The notes beneath the pieces are model-generated. The model saw nothing but the letters and a program-made list of their open reading frames with translations, had not been told where the DNA came from and ran no database searches. A DNA stretch of 64,000 nt from Thermanaerothrix sp034436175 (GTDB taxonomy: Bacteria; Chloroflexota; Anaerolineae; Anaerolineales; Anaerolineaceae). Location of the stretch: assembly GCA_964427505.1 (NCBI GenBank), contig CAYRUO010000004.1:1-64000 (forward strand). The letters are read 5' to 3'. A program made the position numbers and the translations under genes. Of this stretch, positions 1-9,097 are shown one piece after another. Every line of letters starts with the position of its first letter. Position 1 is the stretch's first letter.

Positions 1-893
1 TGCGCCAGACGTTGCGGATCCGCAAAAAGTGGGCTCAGTGGTTCATCGAGTTGAACGCTTACCTCGAGTTCCGGATAACGTAACTTCATGCGCGCCACGA
101 CATCATTTACCAGAGAATCCAGACGCACCGGTTGGAAGTTCATCTTGATCCGCCCGGTCTGCAAACGTGCCGAATCGAGCAGATTATCAATTAATTCCTG
201 CATACGATCGGCCTCTTGATCAATAATGTTAAGAAATTCACGTTGTGTGGTGGCATCCCAGTTCGCATCCGGGCGTAACAATGTGGTGGTGTAACCCTTG
301 ATAAATCCCAATGGAGTGCGAAATTCATGAGAGAGCGCCGAAATAAAATCTTCCTGGGCTTGTAAACCACTATACTGAATTTCCAAGCGTGATATCTCCT
401 GCGCCAGGCGTTCCCTTAAAATCGCTTGCGCTAACTGCTGGCTAAAAAATTCCACAAACGGAAAGGCTGCCGGATCAAACGGCGGGCCACCAAAGCGGAT
501 CCAAATCAACGCTCCAAGCAATGCTTCACCCACTTGGAGGGGTATGCCCAACATATAGGGACGCTGCAAGCGATCTTCGGTAGTGTCGGTTGGTTCTTCA
601 AGGATTAACTGCCGCTGTTCCACCACCTGATTGCTCAGCGCTTCCCCCCAGGCCACATCGGCTTCAGCCGATTTTCCACGTCCGGTCGCACGGGCAAAAC
701 CAACTTCGAGATTTAATGTAGCCGGATCTACCAAATACACCACCAGATTATCAAACACAAAGTGAGGCCGCACCACCTGAATGGCCTCATCCATCACCTG
801 CCGCCAGGAAGAAGTCTGTCCCAACAAGCGGCTTAAGGTAAAAACCACCTCAATGGGTATCACCTGAGATGGATTATCTGGGTTTGGGTTCAT
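1..893 (-). CDS. GAF-type sensor histidine kinase, C-terminus cut by window edge
   Basis: Reading the minus strand from ATG at 893 gives about 297 residues without a stop up to the window edge, so the gene is partial at its 3' end. Residues about 10-155 look like a GAF-type sensor domain. A HisKA segment follows, with the motif ALSHEFRTPLGF (phospho-acceptor His about residue 189) and then the helix that normally precedes the N box. The ATPase domain lies outside the window. No membrane segment is visible, so it is probably a soluble sensor kinase. Its start overlaps the 3' end of the upstream kinase gene by 20 bases, which implies translational coupling. The signal is unknown. Confidence 0.88.
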   Translation of the reverse strand, partial: MNPNPDNPSQVIPIEVVFTLSRLLGQTSSWRQVMDEAIQVVRPHFVFDNLVVYLVDPATLNLEVGFARATGRGKSAEADVAWGEALSNQVVEQRQLILEEPTDTTEDRLQRPYMLGIPLQVGEALLGALIWIRFGGPPFDPAAFPFVEFFSQQLAQAILRERLAQEISRLEIQYSGLQAQEDFISALSHEFRTPLGFIKGYTTTLLRPDANWDATTQREFLNIIDQEADRMQELIDNLLDSARLQTGRIKMNFQPVRLDSLVNDVVARMKLRYPELEVSVQLDEPLSPLFADPQRLA

Positions 894-1953
894 CTATCGC
901 ACCCTCATCCAAGCGCACACGACGTAAAAGAAACGAAAACCGGCTTCCACGCCCAAGTTCCGAGGTAACTGAAATCACAGAATCGTGGGCTTCAATAATC
1001 TTTTGGGCCAGCGAGAGTCCCAACCCTGTCCCTCCATAGCGACGGGTGGGAGAACTATCTAATTGATGAAAGGGCTCAAACAACTCCTGGAGGCGGTTCG
1101 CCGGAATCCCAATCCCGGTATCGGTAACGCTGACTTCCACATGTTTATCCATCAACTCAACGGCTAAGGTAATATGCCCGCCGGCTGGCGTAAATTTGAC
1201 GGCGTTATCCAGTAATTGATGAATAACCCAACCAATTTTTTCCCAATCGCCATAAACCAATAACTCCTCGTCCTCTGTAGGGCATCTCATTTCCAGATCG
1301 AGATGATGATCGTGAACACGAGGGGATATCTGCTCAACAACTTTTCGACACAACATGCATAAGTCAATCGGTTCGATTCGGAGGGGTAGGTTTCCTCGTT
1401 CAGTGGTTGAGAATAAGATCAAGTCCTCTATCAGGCGCTCCAGGCGATCAATTGCCTTCTCCATGATGAGCAAAGCCCGATGTTGCTCTTCATTTAACGG
1501 CCCCAGGTCACCTGAAAGCAAAAGCTCGTGATACCCCTTCAAATGGGTAAGCGGGGTGCGTAATTCATGCGAAATATTGGCTACAAAATTGGCTTTCAAT
1601 TGATTGAGTTCGGAAAGTTTTTGTAATGCCCGCTCAAGTTCTGCCGTGCGTTGTTGTACGCGCTGCTCAAGTTGGGCGTTACTCTCTTCGAGCGCAGTGC
1701 GCAACTGAAGCACATACTCGGTGATCGCATGATCTAAGAGGGGTTGGCTGATTTTCCCTAGTTCAACCAAAAGTTGCCCTAAGAGCGGCACTTCTCGGCC
1801 TTGCTCGCGCAGCACGGCTTGATAATTGAGCACAGCGTCCAAATCCGCTTGCGAGAGGAAACCGCGCTCAACCAGGTAATCCCCCAAACGGGGTACTAAT
1901 ATTTCGGGTTTAAGGGTTGAAGGTGTTGAATTCACATCTCTTCCATCTGCCAT
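874..1953 (-). CDS. Histidine kinase with N-terminal MshEN-type domain
   Basis: Residues about 22-77 carry the two-part MshEN pattern, RLGxxLxxxGx6LxxxLxxQ followed by LGxxLxxxGx6LxxxI; in MshE-type ATPases this domain binds cyclic di-GMP. A coiled coil (about 80-115) leads to HisKA (NISHELRTPL, His about 129) and a HATPase domain with N, G1 (DTGIGIP) and G2 (GGTGLGLSLA) boxes. No membrane segment is visible, so it is likely a cytoplasmic kinase. I chose ATG 1953 (alternative ATG 1959), just downstream of a GGGGGGAGA ribosome site. The open frame extends upstream, but that part lies antisense-like within the amidohydrolase gene and has no domain character. The start overlaps the upstream gene's stop. 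Binding of c-di-GMP is inferred from the motif only. Confidence 0.88.
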   Translation of the reverse strand: MADGRDVNSTPSTLKPEILVPRLGDYLVERGFLSQADLDAVLNYQAVLREQGREVPLLGQLLVELGKISQPLLDHAITEYVLQLRTALEESNAQLEQRVQQRTAELERALQKLSELNQLKANFVANISHELRTPLTHLKGYHELLLSGDLGPLNEEQHRALLIMEKAIDRLERLIEDLILFSTTERGNLPLRIEPIDLCMLCRKVVEQISPRVHDHHLDLEMRCPTEDEELLVYGDWEKIGWVIHQLLDNAVKFTPAGGHITLAVELMDKHVEVSVTDTGIGIPANRLQELFEPFHQLDSSPTRRYGGTGLGLSLAQKIIEAHDSVISVTSELGRGSRFSFLLRRVRLDEGAIDEPKPR

Positions 1954-3521
1954 ACCCATTCTCCCCCCACCATGGTCGCAATCGGATGTAACTGGGATAA
2001 GTCCCTGGCCGGCACATCCCACGGGCTTTGTTCCAAAACCATTAAATCCGCAAAATAACCTGAACGCAGGCTTCCCAGATAGCGTTCTAACCCTGCTGCA
2101 TAGGCCGCACCCAGAGTGTAGGCTTCGACCGCCTGTTGGACAGAAAGCCGCTCTTGAGGATACCAGCCTTCTGGGCCGGGCGTGCCATCCAAACGCTGGC
2201 GAGTTACTGCGGCATGAATCCCCCAAAACGGATTAGGCGATTCGACCGGCGCATCTGAGCCAAATGCCAGGCGCGTTCCATGGGCAAGCAGTGTATGATA
2301 GGCATAGGCATAACGTGACCGCTCGCCCCAATAACGGTCGGCCATCTCCATATCCGAAGTGGCATGCACGGGTTGCACGGAAGCGATAATATCGGCCTGA
2401 GCCAACCGTCCTACATCTTGGGGTCGTAATACCTGAACATGCTCAATGCGGTGACGTAAGTGAGGCTTTCCAGCATCATGTTCCCACTGGCGCAACCGCT
2501 CCAAACCCGTTAATACCTCCGCGTTCGCGCGATCACCGATGGCATGCACGGCCAGGCTCAAGCCCACCTCTCCCGCCTTACGCCCAATTTCAAATACCTG
2601 CTCCGCCTCCAAGAACAGCAGACCACAATCCTCACGCCCCAGATAAGGCTCAAACATGGCTGCCGTTTGTGGTCCTAACGCCCCATCGGCAAAAAGTTTA
2701 ACGCTCCCAATGCGCAGCCAAGCATCCCCCAGACCACTCCCGACTCCGAGTGCGACCGCTTCATCCAACGCGTCCAGTGGGAGGCTCTTGAGCACGCGTA
2801 ATTTCAATTTGCCCTCGCACCGCAGTCTTTGCAATGCCAGAAAACATGTGCGCTGATCGAAGTCATGAACACCGGTCAGACCCATTTGCCAGAGAATGGG
2901 TTGAGCCGCTCGAATGGCCTGAGCCACCTCTTCCACCCCCGGCTGGGGGATACAACGCTGCACGAGATCCACGGCGGCCTCAAACAGAATGCCGGTAGGA
3001 TGACCTCGCGCATCGCGCTGAATCCGCCCTTCTGCAGGGTCGGGCGTATCAGGCCCAATTCCGGCCAAGCGCAACGCCACTGAATTGACCCACGCTGCAT
3101 GCAGCGACTTTGCCGTGAGAAACACCGGGTGCTCGGGCGCGACAACATCCAAATCCTGGGCTGAGCCAAACCCTTCTGGCCACTCGTTTTGGTTCCAACC
3201 ATGCCCCAAAATCCATTGACCGGGTGGGGTCTGAGCCGCGCGTTCGGCCACCCGACGCAAACACTCGGCCCGGGTCGCAGTAGCACAGTCCACCCGCTGC
3301 AAACTGAGCGCCAGGTGCTGCAAATGAATATGCGCATCGGTTAACCCCGGCAGGATAACCTTCCCGTTCAAATTCTGAACCGTCGTGCCCGGTCGAGACA
3401 GCGCTAAAACGTCCGCCTCGTTCCCCACAGCCACAATTCGATCCTGCTCAATCGCCAGAGCCGTCGCCACGGGTTGTTGGGAATCGAGGGTAAAAATACG
3501 GGCGTTGTGCAGGATCCGCAT
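1932..3521 (-). CDS. YtcJ-like metal-dependent amidohydrolase
   Basis: A 529-residue protein of the amidohydrolase superfamily (TIM-barrel metallohydrolase, amidohydrolase_3/YtcJ type). Visible active-site elements are GLTDAHIHL (HxH metal ligands, about residue 60), HAIGDRAN (His), RHRIEHVQ (His) and FGSDAPVE (catalytic Asp) near the C-terminus. The N-terminal beta-sandwich portion and the C-terminal return to it (GYFADLMVLE) are both present, so it looks full length. Substrate cannot be read from sequence; relatives hydrolyse C-N bonds in amides, formamides or cyclic amides. It sits between parB and the MshEN kinase on the same strand, with 10 bases to parB, so it is probably co-transcribed without an obvious functional link. 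Confidence 0.9.
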   Translation of the reverse strand: MRILHNARIFTLDSQQPVATALAIEQDRIVAVGNEADVLALSRPGTTVQNLNGKVILPGLTDAHIHLQHLALSLQRVDCATATRAECLRRVAERAAQTPPGQWILGHGWNQNEWPEGFGSAQDLDVVAPEHPVFLTAKSLHAAWVNSVALRLAGIGPDTPDPAEGRIQRDARGHPTGILFEAAVDLVQRCIPQPGVEEVAQAIRAAQPILWQMGLTGVHDFDQRTCFLALQRLRCEGKLKLRVLKSLPLDALDEAVALGVGSGLGDAWLRIGSVKLFADGALGPQTAAMFEPYLGREDCGLLFLEAEQVFEIGRKAGEVGLSLAVHAIGDRANAEVLTGLERLRQWEHDAGKPHLRHRIEHVQVLRPQDVGRLAQADIIASVQPVHATSDMEMADRYWGERSRYAYAYHTLLAHGTRLAFGSDAPVESPNPFWGIHAAVTRQRLDGTPGPEGWYPQERLSVQQAVEAYTLGAAYAAGLERYLGSLRSGYFADLMVLEQSPWDVPARDLSQLHPIATMVGGEWVWQMEEM

Positions 3522-3531
3522 ACCCCTTACC

Positions 3532-4380
3532 TCAGCCCAAGAGGATCTTCAATAACGTGTCTAATTCCTCATCCGAATAAAAGCGGATCACTAAACTTCC
3601 CCCTTTCTTACCCCGCCGCAGTGCCACCCGCGTTCCTAGCCGTTCTTCCAGGCGCGCTTCCAAGTCGCGTACCTCAGGGGGAGCCTCAGAGCGCGTTTTG
3701 GGGGCCGTACGCTGTCCTTGATACCGCTGTACCAATGCTTCTGTTTGGCGCACACTGAGATTTTGGCGCAACACAACCGCTAAAACCGCTTCTTGTGCCT
3801 GAGGGGTGGGAAGCCCTAAAAGCGCTCGCGCATGGCCTTCGCTGATCTTACCTTCGGCCAAGGCTTCGCGGACAGACAAAGGCAATTTAAGCAGTCGCAA
3901 GGTGTTAGTGACTGCCACCCGGCTCTTGCCAACCTGACGGGCAATGTCCTCATGCGAAAGGCCAAAATCCTCATGAAGTTGACGATAAGCCTCGGCGGTC
4001 TCGAGCGGACTGAGATCAGCACGCTGGAGATTCTCGATCAACGCCAACGCTAGGCGCTGAGCCTCACCGGTCGGTCGAATCAGCACCGGCACCATCTCCA
4101 GGCCGGCCTGGCGTGCCGCCCGCCAGCGGCGCTCGCCGGCAATTAATGTATAGCGCCCATCACCCTCTGGGCTGACCAAAAGGGGTTGCAAAATACCATG
4201 CTCGCGAATGGACGCCGCAAGATCTTCCAATCCCTCAGCCTCAATCTTGCTCCGCGGCTGATGTGGATTGGGAACGATCTGGTCAATGGGCACATACGAC
4301 ACCCCGCCCTCTGAAGGTGTCCCACCCCCGCCGGGGATCAAGGCTTCGAGTCCTTTGCCCAAACCGCCTTTGCGCGTCAT
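3532..4380 (-). CDS. parB: Chromosome-partitioning protein ParB
   Basis: A 282-residue ParB/Spo0J family CTPase that loads at parS sites and spreads along DNA for chromosome segregation. The N-terminal MTRKGGLGKGLEALIP segment is the usual ParA-interacting start. The CTP-binding core has PHQPR and GERRWRAARQAG, followed by the HTH region (DIARQVGKSRVAVTNTLRLL). The C-terminal dimerisation region (about 230-282) is short. The start overlaps the parA stop by four bases (ATGA), as usual for parAB operons. No canonical parS (TGTTTCACGTGAAACA) was seen nearby by eye. Confidence 0.97.
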   Translation of the reverse strand: MTRKGGLGKGLEALIPGGGGTPSEGGVSYVPIDQIVPNPHQPRSKIEAEGLEDLAASIREHGILQPLLVSPEGDGRYTLIAGERRWRAARQAGLEMVPVLIRPTGEAQRLALALIENLQRADLSPLETAEAYRQLHEDFGLSHEDIARQVGKSRVAVTNTLRLLKLPLSVREALAEGKISEGHARALLGLPTPQAQEAVLAVVLRQNLSVRQTEALVQRYQGQRTAPKTRSEAPPEVRDLEARLEERLGTRVALRRGKKGGSLVIRFYSDEELDTLLKILLG

Positions 4381-5183
4381 GCCATCCCCTGCTGAGCATC
4401 AAATACCGGAATGGTTAACCCATCTCCCTGAAGCAGCTCACGAGCAAGCGCCGCATAGGCTTTGGCTGCGCTCGACTCTGGCGCATAGACCGATATCGGC
4501 ATACCATACGAGGGTGCTTCGGCCAAGCGGATACTCCGCGGGATGATGGTCTGAAACACCTGAGTCGGGAAGAAACGCCGCACCTCATTAACAACATCGA
4601 GGGCCAAGCGCGTACGCCCATCAAACATGGTCAGGATCACACCCCGCACACCCAAATCCGGGAAAATTGACGTCCGCACCCGCTGAATAGTTTGCATCAG
4701 TTGCCCTAGCCCCTCCAGAGCCAAGTATTCGCACTGTACCGGAATAATGACACCATTGCGAGCAGCCACAATGCCATTAATGGTTAGCAATCCCAACGAG
4801 GGAGGACAATCTATCAAGATGTAATCATAACGATCAATAAGGGGCTGCAACGCTTGACTCAAGCGGTGTTCGCGTCTGTTAACCTCGATTAATTCAACCT
4901 CCGCCCCGGCCAACGCCGGTGAAGAGGGGAGGATGGATAGTTTAAATCGTGGATTATGCAAAATGTTTGCTCCCGCAGGCTGAAGCCCTAATAAGGCCTC
5001 ATACGTGCCACTGCGTACCGTGCGCTTATCCACCCCCAACGAAGATGTGGCATTGGCCTGCGGGTCTAAGTCCACCAGTAACACCCGCTGACCGTAATAA
5101 CCCAAATAGGCGCCCAAAGAAATGGCGGAGGTCGTCTTACCCACCCCGCCCTTCTGATTGACAAATGTATAAACCCGACCCAT
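4377..5183 (-). CDS. parA: Chromosome-partitioning ATPase ParA/Soj
   Basis: A 268-residue ParA/Soj family ATPase. The deviant Walker A KGGVGKTTSAIS lies at residues about 10-21, Walker A' in VLLVDLDPQANAT, and Walker B in YDYILIDCPPSLG. ATP-driven dimerisation and non-specific DNA binding move ParB-bound origins. Length is normal for a chromosomal Soj (no N-terminal HTH as in plasmid P1/F types). It is followed immediately by parB. The gene pair sits beside a sugar kinase and an amidohydrolase rather than beside rsmG/mnmG or dnaA, so the usual origin neighbourhood is not evident here. Confidence 0.97.
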   Translation of the reverse strand: MGRVYTFVNQKGGVGKTTSAISLGAYLGYYGQRVLLVDLDPQANATSSLGVDKRTVRSGTYEALLGLQPAGANILHNPRFKLSILPSSPALAGAEVELIEVNRREHRLSQALQPLIDRYDYILIDCPPSLGLLTINGIVAARNGVIIPVQCEYLALEGLGQLMQTIQRVRTSIFPDLGVRGVILTMFDGRTRLALDVVNEVRRFFPTQVFQTIIPRSIRLAEAPSYGMPISVYAPESSAAKAYAALARELLQGDGLTIPVFDAQQGMA

Positions 5184-5198
5184 AGCGCTTACCCTGTT

Positions 5199-6050
5199 TT
5201 AGGGGATAATTTCAATCAGTTTTTCTTGGGCCTCAACAGGTGTGGGCACCCCTAGAAGCCCTGGTCGCGTCACCGAGATCGCGGCTAATTGCGTCGCGTA
5301 GCGCGCGGCTTCCCAGGGATCGCGGGTTTGGTGCAGACGAATGAAGAAAGCCGCCGCAAACACATCACCAGCACCGGTTGCATCCACCTCTTGTACGGTT
5401 GGAGGACGAAAATAACGCAAATCGCCATTCCAATATAAGCGCGCCCCTGCTGCGCCCTCGGTCACCACCAACACCCGAATTGAGGCCAGCATCTCTTCAA
5501 TAATCGCCTCGTTCCCTGCTACGTCTTCCAGGCTCAACACCGCTGCGTTAGCCGCTTCCAAGACAAAGCGGGCTTCTGGCCATTCAGTGAAATGCACCCG
5601 ACCCTGGGAATCCCATGCCCGTAACCACCCCTGGGGTGTCAGACCCACGAAGGAATCTGGAAAAGCGCGCACCAATTTAGGATCAACTTCTTGTGCCACC
5701 GGCGCTAAATGAACAATAGGCGTCTTGCGCCACACCTCAGGGATCATATTTAACTGCAAAGGTGCAGCCACGCAGTGGAGAATCTGCTCCCGCCCGTGCA
5801 CCCCCGCACGGTTTTCAAACGTGGTTGTATAATCCGCCGGCCAAGCCAAAACCTGCACCTCGCTCAGCGGGCTCAAGTCAGTTTCCGGATGGCATGCGGT
5901 TACCACGCCCACCCGCAAGCCCATCGCCCGCGCTGTCAGGGCCGCGTAGGCCGCCGTGCCCCCTAACACAGGCCCACTAGGGGTCAGGTCTTGGGTCACG
6001 TGACCTATGACCAGATAATCAACAGGTTGGGCGTACAAAGCGTAGCGCAT
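5199..6050 (-). CDS. PfkB-family carbohydrate/nucleoside kinase
   Basis: A 283-residue ribokinase-like kinase. The signature DATGAGDVFAAAFF (anion hole and catalytic Asp) is at about residues 225-238, and the N-terminal PVLGGTAAYAALTARAMG glycine-rich substrate-binding segment is present. It transfers phosphate from ATP to a hydroxyl group of a sugar, nucleoside or related compound; the exact substrate is not predictable. It is shorter than many ribokinases, and the first strand reads DYLVIGHVTQD. It is 15 bases upstream of parA on the same strand. Confidence 0.87.
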   Translation of the reverse strand: MRYALYAQPVDYLVIGHVTQDLTPSGPVLGGTAAYAALTARAMGLRVGVVTACHPETDLSPLSEVQVLAWPADYTTTFENRAGVHGREQILHCVAAPLQLNMIPEVWRKTPIVHLAPVAQEVDPKLVRAFPDSFVGLTPQGWLRAWDSQGRVHFTEWPEARFVLEAANAAVLSLEDVAGNEAIIEEMLASIRVLVVTEGAAGARLYWNGDLRYFRPPTVQEVDATGAGDVFAAAFFIRLHQTRDPWEAARYATQLAAISVTRPGLLGVPTPVEAQEKLIEIIP

Positions 6051-6076
6051 GCTCTCAATTATAATGATGCTGGATA

Positions 6077-6598
6077 CTAAGAAGGCGATTCGATAGAGGG
6101 GGGTTCTTCATCAATAAACGAAGCCTGCAAAGCCTCGTCCAGGGTAACATTCTCACGGCGTGCCCCCGGCACTGCCGTGCCACAATACGGGCAAATATTC
6201 CAAGCCAATTCCATCAAGCGCCCACACTGATGACAGCGCTTGCGTAGACGCGTGTAACAACTCGGGCAGACCAACCAATCTTGAGCCACCTTTCGCCCGC
6301 AACCCGGGCATTGAGGGGTTTCCTCGATGGTTTGGAGAAGCGCCTCTTCTTCTAGGCTACGCTGATAGTCCTCTTCCAACGTATGGGAGGGGCGCAGGAT
6401 CAGATAGATCAACACCCCGGGCAGGAACAACACCGCCGCGACCAGCGTCGCTAAGATATGCACGAGGGGATCACGGGTGCGCTGGCGAATATCGCGGTAG
6501 GTCCAAAAGATGAGACTTAACCACAGCGCGGCCACAAACGCCGCGGTGAAGCCTGCCAAGATTAGGGTAAAGTTGCTCAAAACACCCGGATCAAGCAT
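6077..6598 (-). CDS. Membrane-anchored double zinc-ribbon protein
   Basis: A 173-residue protein. Two hydrophobic segments (about residues 8-32 and 44-68) are separated by a basic loop. They are followed by an acidic linker and two Cys4 zinc ribbons (CPGCGRKV...CPSC and CHQCGRLM...CPYCG), a DZANK-like arrangement. This predicts an inner-membrane protein with a cytoplasmic zinc-ribbon tail, which often mediates protein contacts. Function is not recognised. The most upstream gene of the minus-strand run ending at position 1. Confidence 0.75.
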   Translation of the reverse strand: MLDPGVLSNFTLILAGFTAAFVAALWLSLIFWTYRDIRQRTRDPLVHILATLVAAVLFLPGVLIYLILRPSHTLEEDYQRSLEEEALLQTIEETPQCPGCGRKVAQDWLVCPSCYTRLRKRCHQCGRLMELAWNICPYCGTAVPGARRENVTLDEALQASFIDEEPPSIESPS

Positions 6599-6675
6599 CG
6601 GTTATCCTTTGGGATGATTATAGCATGGGTTGGGATAAGCAAATAAAGATCATCAAAAGGTAGGCCGGGTCTAAA

Positions 6676-6704
6676 TTGAATTGGTTTTCAAATCTACCTA
6701 TAAT
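6676..6704 (+). promoter_or_regulatory. Sigma-70 type promoter for the PAS-GAF kinase operon
   Basis: TTGAAT at 6676-6681 and a perfect TATAAT at 6699-6704 are separated by 17 bases, giving a near-consensus housekeeping promoter about 75 bases upstream of the kinase start. Confidence 0.7.
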
Positions 6705-6779
6705 AAATCGTGGGAGTCAGATTAGGCGCCCTCAAATGTTGACGCATCCCATAAAATTACAATGAGAATGGTCTAAACC

Positions 6780-8453
6780 ATGGCTCGTAAGGCACTTTCA
6801 GAAAGGCGCCCTCTTCAGCCTAATTCATATATTGATCCGGTCGCGCTAGGGCTTTTAATGCGCGATATTGATTGGCAAGATGGAATGGCTCATCCTGCCA
6901 TTCAGCTTTTACGTCTCATCATGGATAACATTCCCCAAGCCATCTTCTGGAAAGACCGCAATTCTGTCTATGTATGGTGCAATCGAAATTTTGCCAATGA
7001 TGCTGGCTACGAAAACCCAGAAGATGTTTCAGGTAAAACCGATTTTGACCTACCTTGGACACAGGAAGAAGCAGAGTGGTACCGTAAGATTGACCAACAG
7101 GTGATGGAAACCGACACCCCTATTTATCAACTCTACGAGACTCAAACCCATGCTGATGGCCAAATCACATGGGTGGTGACCAACAAAATGCCCCTTCATG
7201 ATCCCGAAGGCAATGTTGTAGGGGTGCTCGGCACGTATGAGGATATCACCGAACTTAAATTAAAAGAGGAAGAATTACGGAAAGCCCGCGAGGAACTAGA
7301 GATACGAGTTCAAGAACGCACCGCTGCCGAACGCGAACAGCGGGCTTTTGCCGAGGCGCTCAGAGAGATATCCACCACGCTGAACAGTACCCTCAACCTG
7401 AATGAGGTCTTGGATCGCATTCTGACCGAAATCCAACGCATTCTTCCTCATCAAATGGCTACAATTATTTTGGTTGAAGGCCAAAAGGGATGCTTTGTCC
7501 GTGCCCGTCCCGCAGGGAGCGCCAATGAGGGAGAATGGTTTGAGATAAACAAATATCCCAATCTTGTGAAACTGTTAGAAACCAAATCTCCCCTTATCAT
7601 CCATGATGTCGTAAAGGATAGGCAGTGGGTTCATTATCAAAATACCCATTGGATTCGTTCTTACTTAGGTGCACCCATCATTGTTAAAGGGGAAGTGATC
7701 GGCTTTATCAGCCTATATAGCGACAAACCTCACTTCTTTGATACCCAAAAAGCAGAGCGCTTAATGGCATTTGCAAGCCATGCTGCCATCGCTATCCATA
7801 ACGCCAAACTGTATGAGCAGGCTCAGGAATTGGCCGTTATCAATGAGAGACAACGTCTCGCAAGAGAACTTCATGACGCCGTAAGCCAGACCCTCTGGAC
7901 GGCAAGCATTATTGCCGATGTGCTTCCCGTGCTATGGGACAAAGACCCTGAGGAAGGGAAACGCAATCTAGAGCAACTTAGAAAACTCGTTCGCGGCGCG
8001 CTGGCCGAGATGCGCACGTTGCTGATCGAGTTGCGTCCATCCTCGCTTCAACAGACCAAGTTTGTTGATCTGCTGCATCAATTAGCACAGGCCACTATGA
8101 GCAGGAAAAAGATGGAAGTGAGAGTTATAACCGCTGGTAATGAATTCGAGATCCAACCCGAAACCAAATTATCTTTGTATCGAATTGTCCAAGAGGCGCT
8201 CAACAATGCCGCTAAACATTCCTTTGCCACTAAAACCGAGATCAACGTGCTCTTTCAAAACTCCCATTTGAGGATATACATAGAGGATAATGGTCGAGGT
8301 TTTGATCCCAACAATCCCCAGATTCATGGGATGGGATTAGAGATTATGAGAGAAAGAGCCACTTCAGCAAGTGCCAGGTTGACGATTTCAAGCACCCCGG
8401 GAAAAGGAACAAAAATTGAAATCTTTTGGCCACAGACCTCTAATGGAGAATGA
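6780..8453 (+). CDS. PAS-GAF histidine kinase, NarL-partner (HisKA_3) type
   Basis: A 557-residue soluble sensor kinase. Residues about 40-155 form a PAS domain (IFWKDRNSVYVWCNRNFA... with a PAC end VVGVLGTYEDITELK). A coiled coil runs about 158-190, and a GAF domain about 195-345. HisKA_3 with ERQRLARELHDAVSQTL (phospho-acceptor His about 365) follows, then a HATPase_c with EALNNAAKHS, DNGRGFD and GMGLEIMRERA. This architecture pairs with LuxR/NarL-type regulators, and such a regulator follows with an ATGA overlap. The PAS/GAF ligand is unknown; I see no obvious haem or iron-sulphur Cys cluster. Confidence 0.93.
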   Translation: MARKALSERRPLQPNSYIDPVALGLLMRDIDWQDGMAHPAIQLLRLIMDNIPQAIFWKDRNSVYVWCNRNFANDAGYENPEDVSGKTDFDLPWTQEEAEWYRKIDQQVMETDTPIYQLYETQTHADGQITWVVTNKMPLHDPEGNVVGVLGTYEDITELKLKEEELRKAREELEIRVQERTAAEREQRAFAEALREISTTLNSTLNLNEVLDRILTEIQRILPHQMATIILVEGQKGCFVRARPAGSANEGEWFEINKYPNLVKLLETKSPLIIHDVVKDRQWVHYQNTHWIRSYLGAPIIVKGEVIGFISLYSDKPHFFDTQKAERLMAFASHAAIAIHNAKLYEQAQELAVINERQRLARELHDAVSQTLWTASIIADVLPVLWDKDPEEGKRNLEQLRKLVRGALAEMRTLLIELRPSSLQQTKFVDLLHQLAQATMSRKKMEVRVITAGNEFEIQPETKLSLYRIVQEALNNAAKHSFATKTEINVLFQNSHLRIYIEDNGRGFDPNNPQIHGMGLEIMRERATSASARLTISSTPGKGTKIEIFWPQTSNGE

Positions 8454-9097
8454 CAATGAAGATTCGGGTCTTGATTGTGGATGATCACGATATGTTGCGA
8501 GAAGGATTGACATCCTTCTTGAAGGCCTATCCTGAATTTGAACTGGTAGGTGAGGCCTCTTCGGGTAAGGAAGCGATAGATCTGTGTCTTCGACTTGAGC
8601 CTGATGTCGTGCTAATGGACCTGCTCATGCCTGAAATGGATGGCATCACCGCAATTCGCCATATTCATCGCACCCAACCCACTATTCGTTTGATTGCGCT
8701 ATCGTCGTTCGGGGAAGAAGAATTGATTAAAGGCGCTTTAGAAGCAGGCGCAACGAGTTACTTGCTAAAGAACGTTTCGGCTCAAGAACTTGCCGATGCC
8801 ATTCGCTCGACCTACCTTGGGCTACAAACCTTCTCTCCCGAAGTTGCATCCTCGCTCCTAAGAGTCATGCAAACGCCCAACAAGGAAACCTTATTGGAGC
8901 CCTTAACGTCGCGTGAACGCCAAATCCTCGAGTTAATGGTGGCAGGGCTGAATAATCACGCTATCGCTGAAAAATTGAACATCAGCAAATTTACAGTTAA
9001 GAACCACATTAGCAACATTCTAGGCAAACTCGGGGTGAAAAACCGTTTGGAAGCGGTGAGAATTGCAATTGAAAAAGGACTAGTCCACCTGGGCTAG
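8450..9097 (+). CDS. NarL/LuxR-family response regulator
   Basis: A 215-residue response regulator. The receiver domain (1-120) has the DDHD acidic pocket, VVLMDLLMPEMDG with the phospho-acceptor Asp, and YLLKN with the conserved Lys. The C-terminal LuxR-type HTH (about 148-210) contains LTSRERQILELMVAGLNNHAIA. The start codon overlaps the kinase stop and follows a GGAG site. It is the cognate partner of the upstream kinase. Given position and strand, the most likely target is the metabolic operon starting at 9213, which is an inference. Confidence 0.96.
   Translation: MTMKIRVLIVDDHDMLREGLTSFLKAYPEFELVGEASSGKEAIDLCLRLEPDVVLMDLLMPEMDGITAIRHIHRTQPTIRLIALSSFGEEELIKGALEAGATSYLLKNVSAQELADAIRSTYLGLQTFSPEVASSLLRVMQTPNKETLLEPLTSRERQILELMVAGLNNHAIAEKLNISKFTVKNHISNILGKLGVKNRLEAVRIAIEKGLVHLG

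Noticed and set aside
1954..2226. N-terminal extension of the MshEN kinase
   Set aside because: It overlaps the amidohydrolase gene antiparallel in frame character, has Cys/Arg-rich random-looking sequence, and a good ribosome site lies at 1959.
3532..5183. parS or replication origin near parAB
   Set aside because: No canonical parS palindrome or DnaA-box cluster was found by eye in the surrounding sequence; dnaA is not in the window.
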